A stretch of 64,000 nt of DNA from Candidatus Thalassolituus haligoni. Lineage in GTDB: Bacteria; Pseudomonadota; Gammaproteobacteria; Pseudomonadales; Oceanobacteraceae. The notes below the pieces were generated by a model, which saw nothing but the letters and a program-made list of their open reading frames with translations, made no database searches and was not told the DNA's origin. Shown here in pieces: positions 44,621 to 55,000 of the stretch. The position numbers and the translations under genes were made by a program. Numbering within the stretch: the first letter of the stretch is position 1; each line of letters begins with the position of its first letter. The stretch spans positions 279,001-343,000 of the forward strand of contig NZ_CP139482.1 of NCBI RefSeq assembly GCF_041222825.1, given 5' to 3'.

Positions 44621-45564
44621 GCTTGGCTCTGTACGGAAGTCGGGTAGTGGTGTTCGTGCCAGTGCTTGGCGATATCCATGCGACGCGGGAACCATACCTG
44701 CTGGTGGCCTGCGGCGTATTCAATAAAACGTTTCAGCGACGCCAGCCGCGCCGGGCGGCCAATCAGACGGCAGTGCAGGCCGATCGACAGCATCTTGGCT
44801 GCACCGTTGGCCCCTTCATCGTAGAGCACATCGAAGGCGTCTTTCAGGTACTGATAAAACTGTGCGCCGCTGTTAAAGCCCTGTGGCGTAGCAAAACGCA
44901 TATCGTTGGTGTCGAGGGTATAGGGGATGATCAGGTGCGGTTTTTCTGCCCCGGTTGAATCTTTGGGGCCATTGACCCAGTAGGGCAGATCGTCGTCGTA
45001 GCTGTCGGAGTCGTACAGGAAACCACCTTCTGCCATGACGATATCGCGGGTGTTGGGGCCGGTGCGACCGGTATACCAGCCCAGTGGCCGTTCGCCGGTA
45101 ATGCCCTGGAGGATTTCGATGGCTTTGTTGAGGTGCTCGGTTTCCTCTTCCTTGCTCATGTACTGGTAGTCGATCCAACGGTAGCCGTGGCTGCAGATTT
45201 CATGACCGGCAGCGTGCATGGCCTTGATCAGTTCTGGATGGCGTTCCGCTGCCATGGCTACGGCAAAGATGGTGAGTGGAATATTGTGCTGTTCAAACAG
45301 TTTGAGAATACGCCACACACCTGCACGGCTGCCGTATTCATAAATGGATTCCATGCTCATATGGCGCACATTGGCGAGCGCCTGCGCCGCTGGCATCTCG
45401 GACAAGAAGGCTTCAGACTCCTGGTCGCCATGGAGGATGCAGCGTTCGCCGCCCTCTTCGTAGTTGAGCACAAACGAGATGGCGATACGGGCGTCACCAG
45501 GCCATTGCGGGTGTGGGGGTTGACCACCATAACCGATTAAATCGCGGGGATAATCCACAGACAT
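44617..45564 (-). CDS. puuE: Cofactor-independent allantoinase PuuE
   Basis: The polysaccharide-deacetylase-like (NodB-fold) enzyme hydrolyses allantoin to allantoate. The 315-residue protein has [35 protein letters not shown] at the start, [12 protein letters not shown], the [35 protein letters not shown] segment and [15 protein letters not shown], all typical of PuuE. GGAG 6 nt upstream fixes the start at 45564. It is first in the puuE-alc operon, divergent from allA. Confidence 0.93.
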   Translation of the reverse strand: MSVDYPRDLIGYGGQPPHPQWPGDARIAISFVLNYEEGGERCILHGDQESEAFLSEMPAAQALANVRHMSMESIYEYGSRAGVWRILKLFEQHNIPLTIFAVAMAAERHPELIKAMHAAGHEICSHGYRWIDYQYMSKEEETEHLNKAIEILQGITGERPLGWYTGRTGPNTRDIVMAEGGFLYDSDSYDDDLPYWVNGPKDSTGAEKPHLIIPYTLDTNDMRFATPQGFNSGAQFYQYLKDAFDVLYDEGANGAAKMLSIGLHCRLIGRPARLASLKRFIEYAAGHQQVWFPRRMDIAKHWHEHHYPTSVQSQA

Positions 45565-45685
45565 TGTGTTCTCCAGTCGGACGGCTGCCGCGCTGCAGAG
45601 ATCTGCCGGGCAGGAAGAATATGCGCGTATTCTTGAAAGTGCTGGCAGATTATCTTGTCCTTGGAATCCACTCAATAAAAAATCC

Positions 45686-45699
45686 TGACCGATTGGTCA
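45686..45699. promoter_or_regulatory. Palindromic operator between puuE and allA
   Basis: TGACC-GATT-GGTCA is a perfect 5-bp dyad about 120 bp upstream of both starts. Two near matches occur upstream of the BMP gene at 57608 and 57644, with the same 4-bp spacer and a shared AAAATCCTGACC context. A GntR-type regulator is a reasonable guess from the TGGTC-type arms. Confidence 0.65.
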
Positions 45700-45819
45700 A
45701 ATCAGACATTTAGGCCCATCATCGAGTTAATGAGTCGGCTACAATGACGCATCCGATACTGCTTGTCGGGACTGTCTTCCGAATCTCTGGCTGCTGAATT
45801 CTTACTGCAGGAAACCTCT

Positions 45820-46344
45820 ATGGAACCTTTTGTTGAACCGGCGCCGGGCTTCGTCACCCTCACGCCACAATCCTTGAGCCGGGAGGCCTTTGCGCCTTTT
45901 GGTGATGTGATCGAAACGGCAGGCCGTGACCATTTCTCCATCAACGATGGTTACGCTGATCGCTTCCATAACCTGGCGGATGTCGACCTGACCGAGGCGG
46001 ATGGCAAGCCGCTGTTGAGTATTTTCCGCGCCCGTCCACGGCCCCGGCCACTGCAAGTGGACATGATGGAGCGACACCCAATGTCGAGTCAGGCGTTTAT
46101 TCCACTGTCGGATACGCCGTTTCTGGTGCTGGTGGCACCGGCGGGTGAAGCGCCGTCACCGGAGAACCTGACGCTGTTTTGTACCAACGGCTGCCAGGGT
46201 GTGAACTTTGCCCGTGGGGTATGGCATTTCCCGCTGCTGGTGGAAAAAGTGGATCAGGAGTTTTTGGTTGTTGATCGCGGTGGCCCGGAGCAAAACTGTG
46301 ACCTGCATTATTTTGCCGATGGCGTGCGCGGGGTGATTGAGTAA
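45820..46344 (+). CDS. allA: Ureidoglycolate lyase
   Basis: It splits ureidoglycolate into glyoxylate and urea, the step after allantoicase. The 174-residue cupin-fold protein has LTPQSLSREAFAPFGDVIE, MMERHPMSSQAFIPLSDTPFLVLVAP and NFARGVWHFPLLV (with the HxH-like FARGVWH), all typical of AllA. AGGA 8 nt upstream supports ATG 45820. It is divergent from puuE-alc and shares their operator region. Confidence 0.93.
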   Translation: MEPFVEPAPGFVTLTPQSLSREAFAPFGDVIETAGRDHFSINDGYADRFHNLADVDLTEADGKPLLSIFRARPRPRPLQVDMMERHPMSSQAFIPLSDTPFLVLVAPAGEAPSPENLTLFCTNGCQGVNFARGVWHFPLLVEKVDQEFLVVDRGGPEQNCDLHYFADGVRGVIE

Positions 46345-46410
46345 GCAGCGCTTGCAGAATAAAAACGGCAGTGTCATCGCCGCAGGCGTATGACACTGCA
46401 ATGGAACGTT

Positions 46411-46447
46411 GTGATGGAACGATGTGATGGAACGATGTGATGGAACG
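46411..46447. repeat. Tandem 13-bp repeats upstream of hsdM
   Basis: GTGATGGAACGAT occurs at 46411-46423 and 46424-46436, with a partial third copy to 46447; a related ATGGAACGTT precedes it. It overlaps the start of a small ORF. Confidence 0.8.
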
Positions 46448-46595
46448 CCAGCCAGCCCCTTATCACCAACACCGATATTGGATCAAAAACCTGAAGGCCA
46501 GCCCGGAACAGATCCGTCAGGCTCTGCTGAAAATGCAGCGCACTGAACCGGTCGGAAATAAAGAGTTTGAACAGTATTTGCAATACATGCGCTGA
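46440..46595 (+). CDS. Possible 51-residue small protein
   Basis: A short ORF runs from ATG 46440 to TGA 46593. The peptide is basic and helix-prone (YWIKNLKASPEQIRQALLKM, then KEFEQYLQYMR) and its codons (CTG, CAG, CGC, AAC) look native. Its start region is inside the 13-bp repeat array and lacks a clear ribosome-binding site. Homology evidence is needed; it could also be chance. It lies between allA and hsdM. Confidence 0.35.
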   Translation: MERQPAPYHQHRYWIKNLKASPEQIRQALLKMQRTEPVGNKEFEQYLQYMR

Positions 46596-46712
46596 TTCCG
46601 GCAACCATAACCGGAACAACACACAGAAATTGCAGCCCGGCACCCATCTCGGGCATGATTCCCGACTTTATTTCAATAGCCTGATTCCCGTCAGACGCAT
46701 CAAGGACAGCCC

Positions 46713-49184
46713 GTGACCGACCAGTCCCAACTCCAGAAGCACAGTGACCTCGTATGGAACATCGCCAACCTGCTGCGTGGGCCGTATCGGCCGCCTCAAT
46801 ACCGCCGGGTCATGATTCCGCTCACCGTGCTGCGGCGTCTGGACTGTGTATTGGCAGACAATCGTAGCGAAGTCAGCCAGCTGTACCAAAACCTGATCGC
46901 CCTCAAGACCGATACCGCCACCATCGAGCGCACCATCAACCACAAGCTGAAACTCAAATTCCACAACACCAGTAAATTCAGCTTCGACAACCTGCTCGAC
47001 GACGACACCCAATTGGCTACCAATCTGCGCGCCTATATGGCCGGGTTTTCCTCCCGTGCTCGCGCCATTCTGGAAAAATTCAAATTCGACGAAGAAATCG
47101 AACGCCTCGACGAAGCCAACCGCCTGTACGAAATCATCAAGGAATTCCAGAACATCGACCTGCACCCCAGTCGTATTCCCAACAGCGACATGGGCACTAT
47201 CTTTGAAGATCTGGTGCGACGCTTTAACGAACAGGCCAACGAAGAAGCCGGGGATCACTTCACCCCACGCGAAGTCGTGCAGCTGATGGTCAACCTGCTG
47301 TTTACCGGTGAAGAAGACATCTACCAGGGCCGCAAGGTCATCCGGGTGTACGACCCGACCTGCGGCACCGGCGGCATACTATCGGAAGCGGAAAGAACCA
47401 TTCTACGCCAGAACGACAAGGCCGACGTCAGCCTGTTTGGCCAGGAATACAATCCCGAGTCCTACGCCATCTGCGGCTCCGATTTGATGATCAAGGGCGA
47501 AGAAGCCGACAACGTCGTCTTCGGCGATACCCTTGGCACCGGTCGCAGCAAAGACGGCTTTACCGACGGCGACGGCCACCCGGACAAATACTTCCACTAC
47601 ATGGCCGCCAACCCGCCGTTTGGCGTGGAATGGAAACCGGAAAAAGACTTTGTCAGCGGCGAATACGAAACCTTTGGCTTCAAGGGCCGCTTTGGCCCCG
47701 GCCTGCCGCGCATCAACGACGGTGCCCTGCTGTTTTTGCTGCATATGATCGACAAAATGGAACAGCCCGGCCCACAGCATCAGCCAGAATTGGCGGCATG
47801 GTTAAAGGATCAAGCCAAGCAGCAAACCTCACGGTCTGCCGAAGAACAGGCACGGCAGAAATACACCGAATCCATCCCCTCGCAGTTACGCCCCATCGAC
47901 GACGGACGCGGTGCCCGTATCGCCGTTATTTTTAACGGCTCGCCGCTGTTTACCGGCGATGCCGGTAGTGGCGAAAGCAATATCCGCCGCTGGATCATTG
48001 AACACGACATGCTCGAAGCCATTATTGGCCTGCCCGACCAGCTGTTCTACAACACCGGCATTTACACCTACATCTGGATCGTCACCAACCGCAAGGCCCC
48101 CGAACGCAAGGGCAAGATCCAGCTGATCAACGCCACCGACTTCGCCTGGAAAATGAAAAAGAGCCTCGGCGACAAGCGCAAGAAACTCGGTACTGGCTCA
48201 GTAGGGGGCACAAGCTCTGATAACAGCAATGAACCCGACCATATCCGGCTGATTACCGAACTCTACGGCAATGGCCTGACCGCCAACGCCGACCACAGCG
48301 AACAGCGGACGCTGGCGCAAATTCGCACCAATAGCGACAGCCCCAAAGACAAGAGACGCGACGCTTCTCAACCCATCTTCGTCAGCAAAACCTTTAACAA
48401 TCAGGACTTCGGCTACTTCAAAATCACCGTCGAACGGCCACTACGGCTGAACTTCACCGTCAACGACGAACGCATCCAACGGCTACAAAACAGCAAATGG
48501 TTTGCAGACCTCGCCAGCTCGAAAAAGCGCAAGGACAAAAAACAGATTGCACTCGAAGAAGCCCTCGGCAAAAGCCTGCAACAGGCTATCCTTGATGCGC
48601 TGAACCAGCAGAAAGCAGAATTTGCGAACCAGGCGGAACCGATTAAAAACCGCCAGGCATTTATCAAAATTCTGAAACCCGCCTTGGCGCTGGCCGGTAT
48701 CAAATGGGATACCATCCTGCAAAAAGCCCTGCTGGCCCCCGGCATACTGGCCGAACGCGACCCGTTGGCGGATATCTGTACCGACAACAAAAACAACCCG
48801 GAATCCGACCCGGAACTGCGCGATACCGAAAACGTGCCCTTCCCCGGCGGCCTGCTTGCCAATGGCCAGCGTGACAACGCCAACAGCCTGATAAATCTGC
48901 CACTGCCACTGGCCTACGAAAACCCCAAACAGGACAAGGGCACTGTGGATAAATCCGCCCTGATCGAGCTGGTACGAGACCACTGTCAGAACTATCTGGC
49001 GGCTGAAGTGCTGCCTTACCGCACCGACGCCTGGATCGACTTCGACAAGCTCAAAGTCGGCTACGAAATCCCCTTTAACCGCCACTTTTACCAGTACCAG
49101 CCACCCCGTGAACTGGACGTGATTGAAGCGGAAATCAAGGATCTGGAAGGCCAGATTCTGGCGATGTTAAAGGAGGTGGTGTGA
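46713..49184 (+). CDS. hsdM: Type I restriction-modification system, DNA methyltransferase subunit HsdM
   Basis: HsdM uses S-adenosylmethionine to make N6-methyladenine at the site chosen by HsdS. The 823-residue protein has the HsdM N-terminal helical domain (about 8-145), the AdoMet motif DPTCGTGG at 214-221 and the catalytic NPPF at 300-303. It is about 300 residues longer than EcoKI HsdM, with a Lys-rich C-terminal extension. The start is GTG 46713, with AAGGA upstream. The operon hsdM-hsdS-yefM-yoeB-dinD-hsdR is on one strand; hsdS overlaps by 4 bp. Confidence 0.95.
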   Translation: MTDQSQLQKHSDLVWNIANLLRGPYRPPQYRRVMIPLTVLRRLDCVLADNRSEVSQLYQNLIALKTDTATIERTINHKLKLKFHNTSKFSFDNLLDDDTQLATNLRAYMAGFSSRARAILEKFKFDEEIERLDEANRLYEIIKEFQNIDLHPSRIPNSDMGTIFEDLVRRFNEQANEEAGDHFTPREVVQLMVNLLFTGEEDIYQGRKVIRVYDPTCGTGGILSEAERTILRQNDKADVSLFGQEYNPESYAICGSDLMIKGEEADNVVFGDTLGTGRSKDGFTDGDGHPDKYFHYMAANPPFGVEWKPEKDFVSGEYETFGFKGRFGPGLPRINDGALLFLLHMIDKMEQPGPQHQPELAAWLKDQAKQQTSRSAEEQARQKYTESIPSQLRPIDDGRGARIAVIFNGSPLFTGDAGSGESNIRRWIIEHDMLEAIIGLPDQLFYNTGIYTYIWIVTNRKAPERKGKIQLINATDFAWKMKKSLGDKRKKLGTGSVGGTSSDNSNEPDHIRLITELYGNGLTANADHSEQRTLAQIRTNSDSPKDKRRDASQPIFVSKTFNNQDFGYFKITVERPLRLNFTVNDERIQRLQNSKWFADLASSKKRKDKKQIALEEALGKSLQQAILDALNQQKAEFANQAEPIKNRQAFIKILKPALALAGIKWDTILQKALLAPGILAERDPLADICTDNKNNPESDPELRDTENVPFPGGLLANGQRDNANSLINLPLPLAYENPKQDKGTVDKSALIELVRDHCQNYLAAEVLPYRTDAWIDFDKLKVGYEIPFNRHFYQYQPPRELDVIEAEIKDLEGQILAMLKEVV

Positions 49185-50539
49185 TGGGGTATGCGGCTTA
49201 TTCGGATACTATTAGCTCAGATCAAACATGGCTGGGAAACATCCCTGCCAGCTGGTCTGTTAAATCATTGAAGTTTGTTGGCGATGCCGTCATTGGTCTT
49301 ACTTATTCTCCAGATGACTTAACAAATGTAGATTCCGGCACGCTCGTATTGCGATCAAGCAACATTCAAAATGGCCAAATCACGAATAAAGACAACACAT
49401 ATGTATCAACGAAAATTCCTGAAAAATTAAGAACTAGGGTCGGTGATATATTGATCTGTTCCCGAAATGGAAGCAAAGAACTCATCGGAAAATGCGGGCT
49501 GATAACAGAAGATTTTTCCGGCAGCTCGTTCGGAGCTTTTACTACTGTCTACCGAAGTCCAATAAACCATTTTCTCTACTATGTTTTTAACTCAAAGATT
49601 TTCGAGTATCAGTCAGGGGCTTATCTAACAACGACGATAAACCAGCTAACAATCGGTGCACTGAATAGCTTTAAAGTGCCGCTTCCCCCTCTCCCCGAAC
49701 AAACCCAGATCGCCCGTTTTCTGGACTATAAAACCGCTCAGCTGGATCAGCTGATTGCCCAAAAACAGGCCCTGATCGAACGTCTGAACGAACAGCGTAT
49801 CGCCCTGATTACCCAGGCCGTCACCCGAGGGCTCAACCCGGATGCCGCACTCAAAGACTCCGGCGTGGAATGGCTCGGGCAAGTGCCCGAGGGCTGGGAA
49901 GTGAAGCGTTTGCGTTTTGTAATACGCTCAAACCCTGTTAAATCAGAAATAAGAGATCTGTCAGATACTGATGTTGTTTCATTCGTACCGATGGAAGCTG
50001 TTGGTGAATACGGTGGAATTAAACTGGGCCAGGAAAAGATATTGGAGCAGGTATACGCAGGTTACACCTACTTTAAAGATGATGATGTGGTCGTCGCGAA
50101 GATCACTCCTTGTTTTGAGAACGGTAAGGGAGCGCTAGCTAGAAGCCTTACAAACCAAGTAGCCTTTGGAACTACCGAGCTACACGTTCTGCGATCTGAG
50201 GAGGAAATCAATCCAGAGTGGCTCTTCTATCTCTCTATTAGCTATCCATTCAGAGAAATAGGAGCCTCTGAAATGTATGGAGCAGGGGGCCAAAAGCGAG
50301 TACCAGAAGACTTCATCAAAGATTTCAGAATTGGCATTCCAGGCTACGAGGAGCAAGTGGAGATAGTTCTCTACCTCAATTCCGAGTTAAGCAAGTTGGA
50401 CACATTAAAAAGTAAAACATCAGACACCATCACCCGTCTTGAGGAATACCGTACCACGCTGATTACCGCCGCCGTCACCGGCAAGATTGATGTACGCGGG
50501 TTTAAGCTGCCGGAGCCAGCGACTACACCCGACACCTAG
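49181..50539 (+). CDS. hsdS: Type I restriction-modification system, specificity subunit HsdS
   Basis: HsdS reads a bipartite DNA site. The 452-residue protein has two target-recognition domains (about 15-165 and 230-400) separated by a conserved coiled-coil: LPPLPEQTQIARFLDYKTAQLDQLIAQKQALIERL and the second copy near the C-terminus. The two TRDs are clearly more AT-rich than the conserved repeats and use rare codons (AGA, ATA), which suggests cassette exchange. The start overlaps hsdM (ATGA-type). Target sequence cannot be predicted here. Confidence 0.95.
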   Translation: MMGYAAYSDTISSDQTWLGNIPASWSVKSLKFVGDAVIGLTYSPDDLTNVDSGTLVLRSSNIQNGQITNKDNTYVSTKIPEKLRTRVGDILICSRNGSKELIGKCGLITEDFSGSSFGAFTTVYRSPINHFLYYVFNSKIFEYQSGAYLTTTINQLTIGALNSFKVPLPPLPEQTQIARFLDYKTAQLDQLIAQKQALIERLNEQRIALITQAVTRGLNPDAALKDSGVEWLGQVPEGWEVKRLRFVIRSNPVKSEIRDLSDTDVVSFVPMEAVGEYGGIKLGQEKILEQVYAGYTYFKDDDVVVAKITPCFENGKGALARSLTNQVAFGTTELHVLRSEEEINPEWLFYLSISYPFREIGASEMYGAGGQKRVPEDFIKDFRIGIPGYEEQVEIVLYLNSELSKLDTLKSKTSDTITRLEEYRTTLITAAVTGKIDVRGFKLPEPATTPDT

Positions 50540-50540
50540 C

Positions 50541-50561
50541 GTCCGACGTCCGACGTCCGAC
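50541..50561. repeat. Three tandem GTCCGAC repeats after hsdS
   Basis: GTCCGAC occurs three times in a row just after the hsdS stop. It separates hsdS from the toxin-antitoxin promoter and may be a slippage product or a junction scar. Confidence 0.75.
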
Positions 50562-50580
50562 AACCCTCTAGCCGTCCGCA

Positions 50581-50608
50581 TTGACGTACGTACTTTCGGG
50601 CGTACACT
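50581..50608 (+). promoter_or_regulatory. Probable promoter of yefM-yoeB
   Basis: TTGACG (50581-50586) and TACACT (50603-50608) are spaced by 16 bp. GTAC-containing half-sites (ACGTACGTAC and GCGTAC) overlap the boxes, as expected for autoregulation by YefM. Confidence 0.6.
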
Positions 50609-50638
50609 GGTTTTTATTTATACAACCCGAGGTGTGTG

Positions 50639-50881
50639 ATGAACGGCATAACCGCAACCGAAGCACGCAGCAAACTGTATCGCCTGATCGATGAAACCGC
50701 CGAATCCCACCAGCCGGTGGTCATCAGCGGCAAACGCAATAACGCCGTGCTGGTGTCGGAAGAAGACTGGGCAGCCATTCAGGAAACCCTGTACCTGCTG
50801 TCGGTGCCCGGTATGCGCGAATCCATCCGTGAAGGGCTGGCAACCGATATCGAAGACTGTGATCAGGAACTGGACTGGTGA
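50639..50881 (+). CDS. yefM: YefM/Phd-family antitoxin
   Basis: The 80-residue antitoxin has the YefM fold: TEARSKLYRLIDETAESHQPVVISGKRNNAVLVSEEDWAAIQETLYLLSVPGM, then a flexible acidic toxin-binding tail ending EDCDQELDW. It would bind and neutralise YoeB and repress its own promoter. GAGG 6 nt upstream supports ATG 50639. It overlaps yoeB by 4 bp. It lies inside the type I restriction operon. Confidence 0.93.
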   Translation: MNGITATEARSKLYRLIDETAESHQPVVISGKRNNAVLVSEEDWAAIQETLYLLSVPGMRESIREGLATDIEDCDQELDW

Positions 50882-51141
50882 ACTGGGCGCTGGTGTACAC
50901 CAAACAGGCCCAGAAAGACGCCAAAAAACTCGCCGCCAGCGGCCTCAAGGCCAAAGCGCAACAACTTTTGGCGCTGATCGCCGAAGACCCTTACCGCAAA
51001 CCACCACCCTACGAAAAACTGATTGGTGATTTGGCTGGTGCGTATTCACGCCGAATCAATATCCAGCACCGGCTGGTGTATCAGGTACTTGAAGACCAAA
51101 AGACCATCAAGGTGCTGCGGCTCTGGAGTCATTATGAATAA
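50878..51141 (+). CDS. yoeB: Txe/YoeB-family mRNA endoribonuclease toxin
   Basis: This 87-residue toxin cleaves mRNA on the ribosome. The catalytic residues of E. coli YoeB are conserved in place: Glu46, Arg65 in NIQHRLVYQV and the C-terminal His85 in LWSHYE (E. coli H83). The start is GTG at 50878, overlapping yefM. It ends 1 bp into the dinD leader. Its strict pairing with the antitoxin suggests a working system. Confidence 0.93.
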   Translation: MNWALVYTKQAQKDAKKLAASGLKAKAQQLLALIAEDPYRKPPPYEKLIGDLAGAYSRRINIQHRLVYQVLEDQKTIKVLRLWSHYE

Positions 51142-51206
51142 TGACCGGACCTCTCTCTTCACAAACAAGTAAACCACCCCATAAGGACAATAAGGGAGAC
51201 AACACT

Positions 51207-52094
51207 ATGGACAGCCAACTTCTGCAATTACAGCAACAGCTCGAAGAAGCGGTACAGCGCGCCGATGCCGAAGGCATTGAGTTCTGGTTTGCCCGCGATC
51301 TGCAACCCCTGCTCGGTTATGCCCGCTGGGAGAACTTCCAGACCGCGATCCAGCGCGCCTCGGATTCTTGCGAGGCCACGGGGCATGCGGTTTCAGACCA
51401 TTTTCGTGGCGTCACGAAAATGGTCATCCTGGGCAGTGGCTCAAAGCGTGAAGTCGAGGATTTTATGCTCACCCGTTACGCCTGTTATCTGATCGCCCAG
51501 AATGGTGATCCGCGCAAACAGGAGATCGCCTTTGCCCAGAGTTACTTTGCGGTACAGACCCGCAAACAGGAGCTGATCGAAGACCGTATGCGTTTACAGG
51601 CGCGGCTGGAAGCCCGCGACCGTCTGCGCGAATCTGAAAAGGCCCTGTCGCAGAATATTTTTGAACGCGGTGTCGATAATCAGGGCTTTGGCCGAATTCG
51701 CTCTCGCGGTGATCAGGCCCTGTTTGGCGGCCACACCACGCAGGCCATGAAAGACAGATACGGCATCGTCAAAACACGGCCACTAGCCGATTTTCTGCCA
51801 ACCCTGACCATCGCGGCCAAGAACCTGGCCACCGAAATGACCAACCACAATGTGCAGCAATCCGACCTGCAGGGTGAGCGTGCCATTACCTCAGAACATG
51901 TCCAGAACAACACCAGCGTACGCAATATGCTGGGCCAGCGCGGTATTCAGCCGGAACAGTTACCGGCGGAGGAAGATTTGAGCAAGCTGGAACGCCGGGT
52001 TAAATCCGATGAAAAGAAACTGGCCAAAACCACCCGCACGCTGCCGCCTGATACCCGTGACGACCCGGCTGAGAACAAGGATGAGCCCGCATGA
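51207..52094 (+). CDS. dinD: DinD-like DNA damage-inducible protein
   Basis: The 295-residue protein resembles E. coli DinD: GIEFWFARDLQPLLGYARWENFQTAIQRA (BRO-N-like DNA-binding start), DFMLTRYACYLIAQNGDPRKQEIAFAQSYFAVQTR, then a helical middle and an acidic/Lys tail. DinD is SOS-induced and inhibits RecA filaments in vitro. Homologues recur inside type I restriction loci. GGGAGA 7 nt before ATG 51207 sets the start; a longer reading from 51141 would overlap yoeB. It overlaps hsdR by 4 bp. Confidence 0.88.
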   Translation: MDSQLLQLQQQLEEAVQRADAEGIEFWFARDLQPLLGYARWENFQTAIQRASDSCEATGHAVSDHFRGVTKMVILGSGSKREVEDFMLTRYACYLIAQNGDPRKQEIAFAQSYFAVQTRKQELIEDRMRLQARLEARDRLRESEKALSQNIFERGVDNQGFGRIRSRGDQALFGGHTTQAMKDRYGIVKTRPLADFLPTLTIAAKNLATEMTNHNVQQSDLQGERAITSEHVQNNTSVRNMLGQRGIQPEQLPAEEDLSKLERRVKSDEKKLAKTTRTLPPDTRDDPAENKDEPA

Positions 52095-55000
52095 GCAAAC
52101 GCCATTCTGAAGAACGCTTTGAAGCCGATATTGAACAGGCCTTGCTGGATCAGGGTTATCAACCGGGGTCAAACAGCGAATTTGATAAATCCCTGGCGCT
52201 GGAGCCAGCACAGGTACTGGCGTTTATCCAGCGTACCCAGCCGCTGGTGTGGCAAACACTGGAGAAGATCCACAAAGACAAAACCGCTGCCATTGTACTG
52301 GACGGTCTGACCAAGGAACTGGCGATCAAGGGCATGCTCAAGGTGCTGCGGCAGGGCTTCAAGGTCTATGGCAAGAAGTTTCGGGTAGCGCTGTTTGCTC
52401 CCAATAACCAGAAGAACCCGGCCAGCTGGGATCTGTACCATAAAAACCGCCTGAGTGTGACGCGCCAGTTGTATTACAGCGAAGCCAACAAGAATTCGCT
52501 GGATATGGTGCTGTTCCTGAATGGTTTGCCCATCGCCACACTGGAGCTGAAAAGCCGCTTGCCCGGCGGCTGGAGCACCGAGCAGGCCAAACAGCAATAC
52601 AAGCAGGATCGTGATCATCGCGAGCTGTTGTTCGAGTTCAAAAAACGCACCCTGGTGCATTTTGGCGTCGATGAAGATCAGGTGATTATGACCACCCGTC
52701 TGAGTGGCTATAAAACCTTCTTCCTGCCCTTTAACCGGGGTTCACACCCCGGTGAAAAAGCCTGTGGGGCTGGTAATCCGAATGTTGAAGACGATTACAA
52801 AACCGCTTATCTGTGGCGCGAGGTATTAGGCCCGGACAGCCTGCTGGATATTCTTGGCCGCTTTATGCATTTGCAGGTAGACGACAAGCGCATCCTGAAA
52901 GACGGCAAGATCCAGAAAATTACCCGCGAGGCCATGATCTTCCCCCGTTGTCACCAGCTGCAAGTGGTGCGTAATCTGGTCACGCACAGCCAGCAAAACG
53001 GTGCGGGTCATAACTATCTGGTGCAGCATTCCGCCGGTTCCGGTAAATCCAATTCCATCGCCTGGCTGGCTCATCGACTGAGTAATTTGCATAACGCCGA
53101 TGACGAACGGGTGTTCAACTCGGTGATTGTGATCACCGACCGCCGGGTGTTGGATCAGCAACTGCAAAAAACCATTTTCCAGTTCGATCACAAACATGGC
53201 GTGGTGCAAAAAATCGACGAAGACACCCGCCAGCTGGTGCAGGCGTTGAGCGACGGCACGCCGATTATTATCAGCACCTTGCAGAAATTCCCTTTTGTGG
53301 CCGAAACCCTCGACAAGCTCAATCAAAAGTCGGCGCAGGCCAACAAGGATCACCCGGATTTAGCCATCAGTACCCAGGGCAAACGCTTTGCGGTGATTGT
53401 GGATGAAGCCCACAGTTCGCAATCCGGCGAGAGCGCCATGGATCTGAAAGGTGTACTCAACCGCAATGGTATTCAGGAAGCGGCCGCGCAATATGCAGCA
53501 GAACAAGGGCTGGATCTGGATGCCGATGAGGCGTTACCGGAAAACGATCAGGGCCGTATGGAAGACGAACAGGACCGTATGGAAGAAGTGGTGCGCCGCC
53601 TGATGAAACGTGGCAAACAGCCGAATCTGAGCTTTTTCGCGTTTACCGCCACGCCCAAATACAAAACCCTCAAGGTGTTTGATGAACCCGGCCCAAATGG
53701 CGAAGCGCCGTTCCATCACTACAGCATGCGTCAGGCCATCGAAGAGCGTTTTATCCACGATGTGCTGAAGCACTACACCACCTTTACCACCTATTTCCGT
53801 CTTACCCAGGACACCGAAGACGATCCGCATGTAGAGCGCAAGAAAGCCGCCAAAGCACTGGCGCGTTTTCTGGATTTACACGCCTACAACCTGGGCCAGA
53901 AAACCGAGGTCATGGTGGAGCATTTCCGCACCCACGTTCGCCATAAAATCGGTGGCCGCGCCAAGGCTATGGTGGTCACTGGCTCGCGCTTGCATGCGGT
54001 GCGTTACAAACAGGAATTCGACCGCTACATCAGTAACAAGGGTTATACCGATGTGCGTTCTCTGGTGGCATTTTCCGGTTCAGTGACTGACCCGGACTGC
54101 CCTGATAAAAGCTGGACTGAAACCGGCATGAACGGTGGCATCAAGGAAAGCGAATTACCGGAACGCTTCGACAGCGATGATTTTCAGGTGCTGTTGGTAG
54201 CCGAGAAATACCAGACCGGTTTTGATCAGCCACTGTTGCACACCATGTACGTGGATAAAAAGCTGTCAGGGATTCAAGCAGTGCAAACCCTGTCGCGCCT
54301 GAACCGTACCTGCACCGGCAAGGAAGCCACCTTTGTACTGGACTTCCGTAATACCAAAGAAGAAATCTACGCAGCATTCAAACCCTATTACGACCAGACC
54401 GAAGCCGATGACCTGACCGACCCGCAGCATCTGTATCGGTTACAGCACCAGATTGAAGAAACCCGCGTACTGCGTGATGAAGAGATCGAATCCTTTTGTC
54501 AGGTGTACTTCCTGCCCAAACGCAAGGAAAGCAAGCACGACCACGCCCGTATGAACGCCATCCTGGATAAGGCCATCGAGCGCTTTAATACGTTGCCGGA
54601 GGATGAACAGGCCGACTTCAAGGGCCTGTGCGTGAACTTCCGCAATATGTACGGTTTCCTGTCTCAGGTGATTCCGTATCAGGATTCGGATCTGGAGCAG
54701 TGGTACAGCTATCTGCGCTTTTTACTCAACAAACTACCACGTAATGAAAGCGGCCCAGCCTACAAGTTGGACGACGACGTCGAGCTGGAGTATTACCGCC
54801 TGCAAAAAATCAGCGAAGGCCAGATTGATCTGAAAAGCGGTGATGCCGACCGCCTCGGTGGTTCGGACGAAGTCGGCACCGGTCGATCTGGCGAAGAATA
54901 CGTGCCACTGTCCGAGCTGGTAGAGCAACTTAACGCACGTTTTGGCACCCACTTTACCGAGGCGGATCAGCTGTTTTTCGACCAGATTCAACAAGAAGCC

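Noticed and set aside
46411..46447. CRISPR-like repeat array
   Set aside because: The units are 13 bp, directly adjacent and without spacers; no cas gene is in the window.
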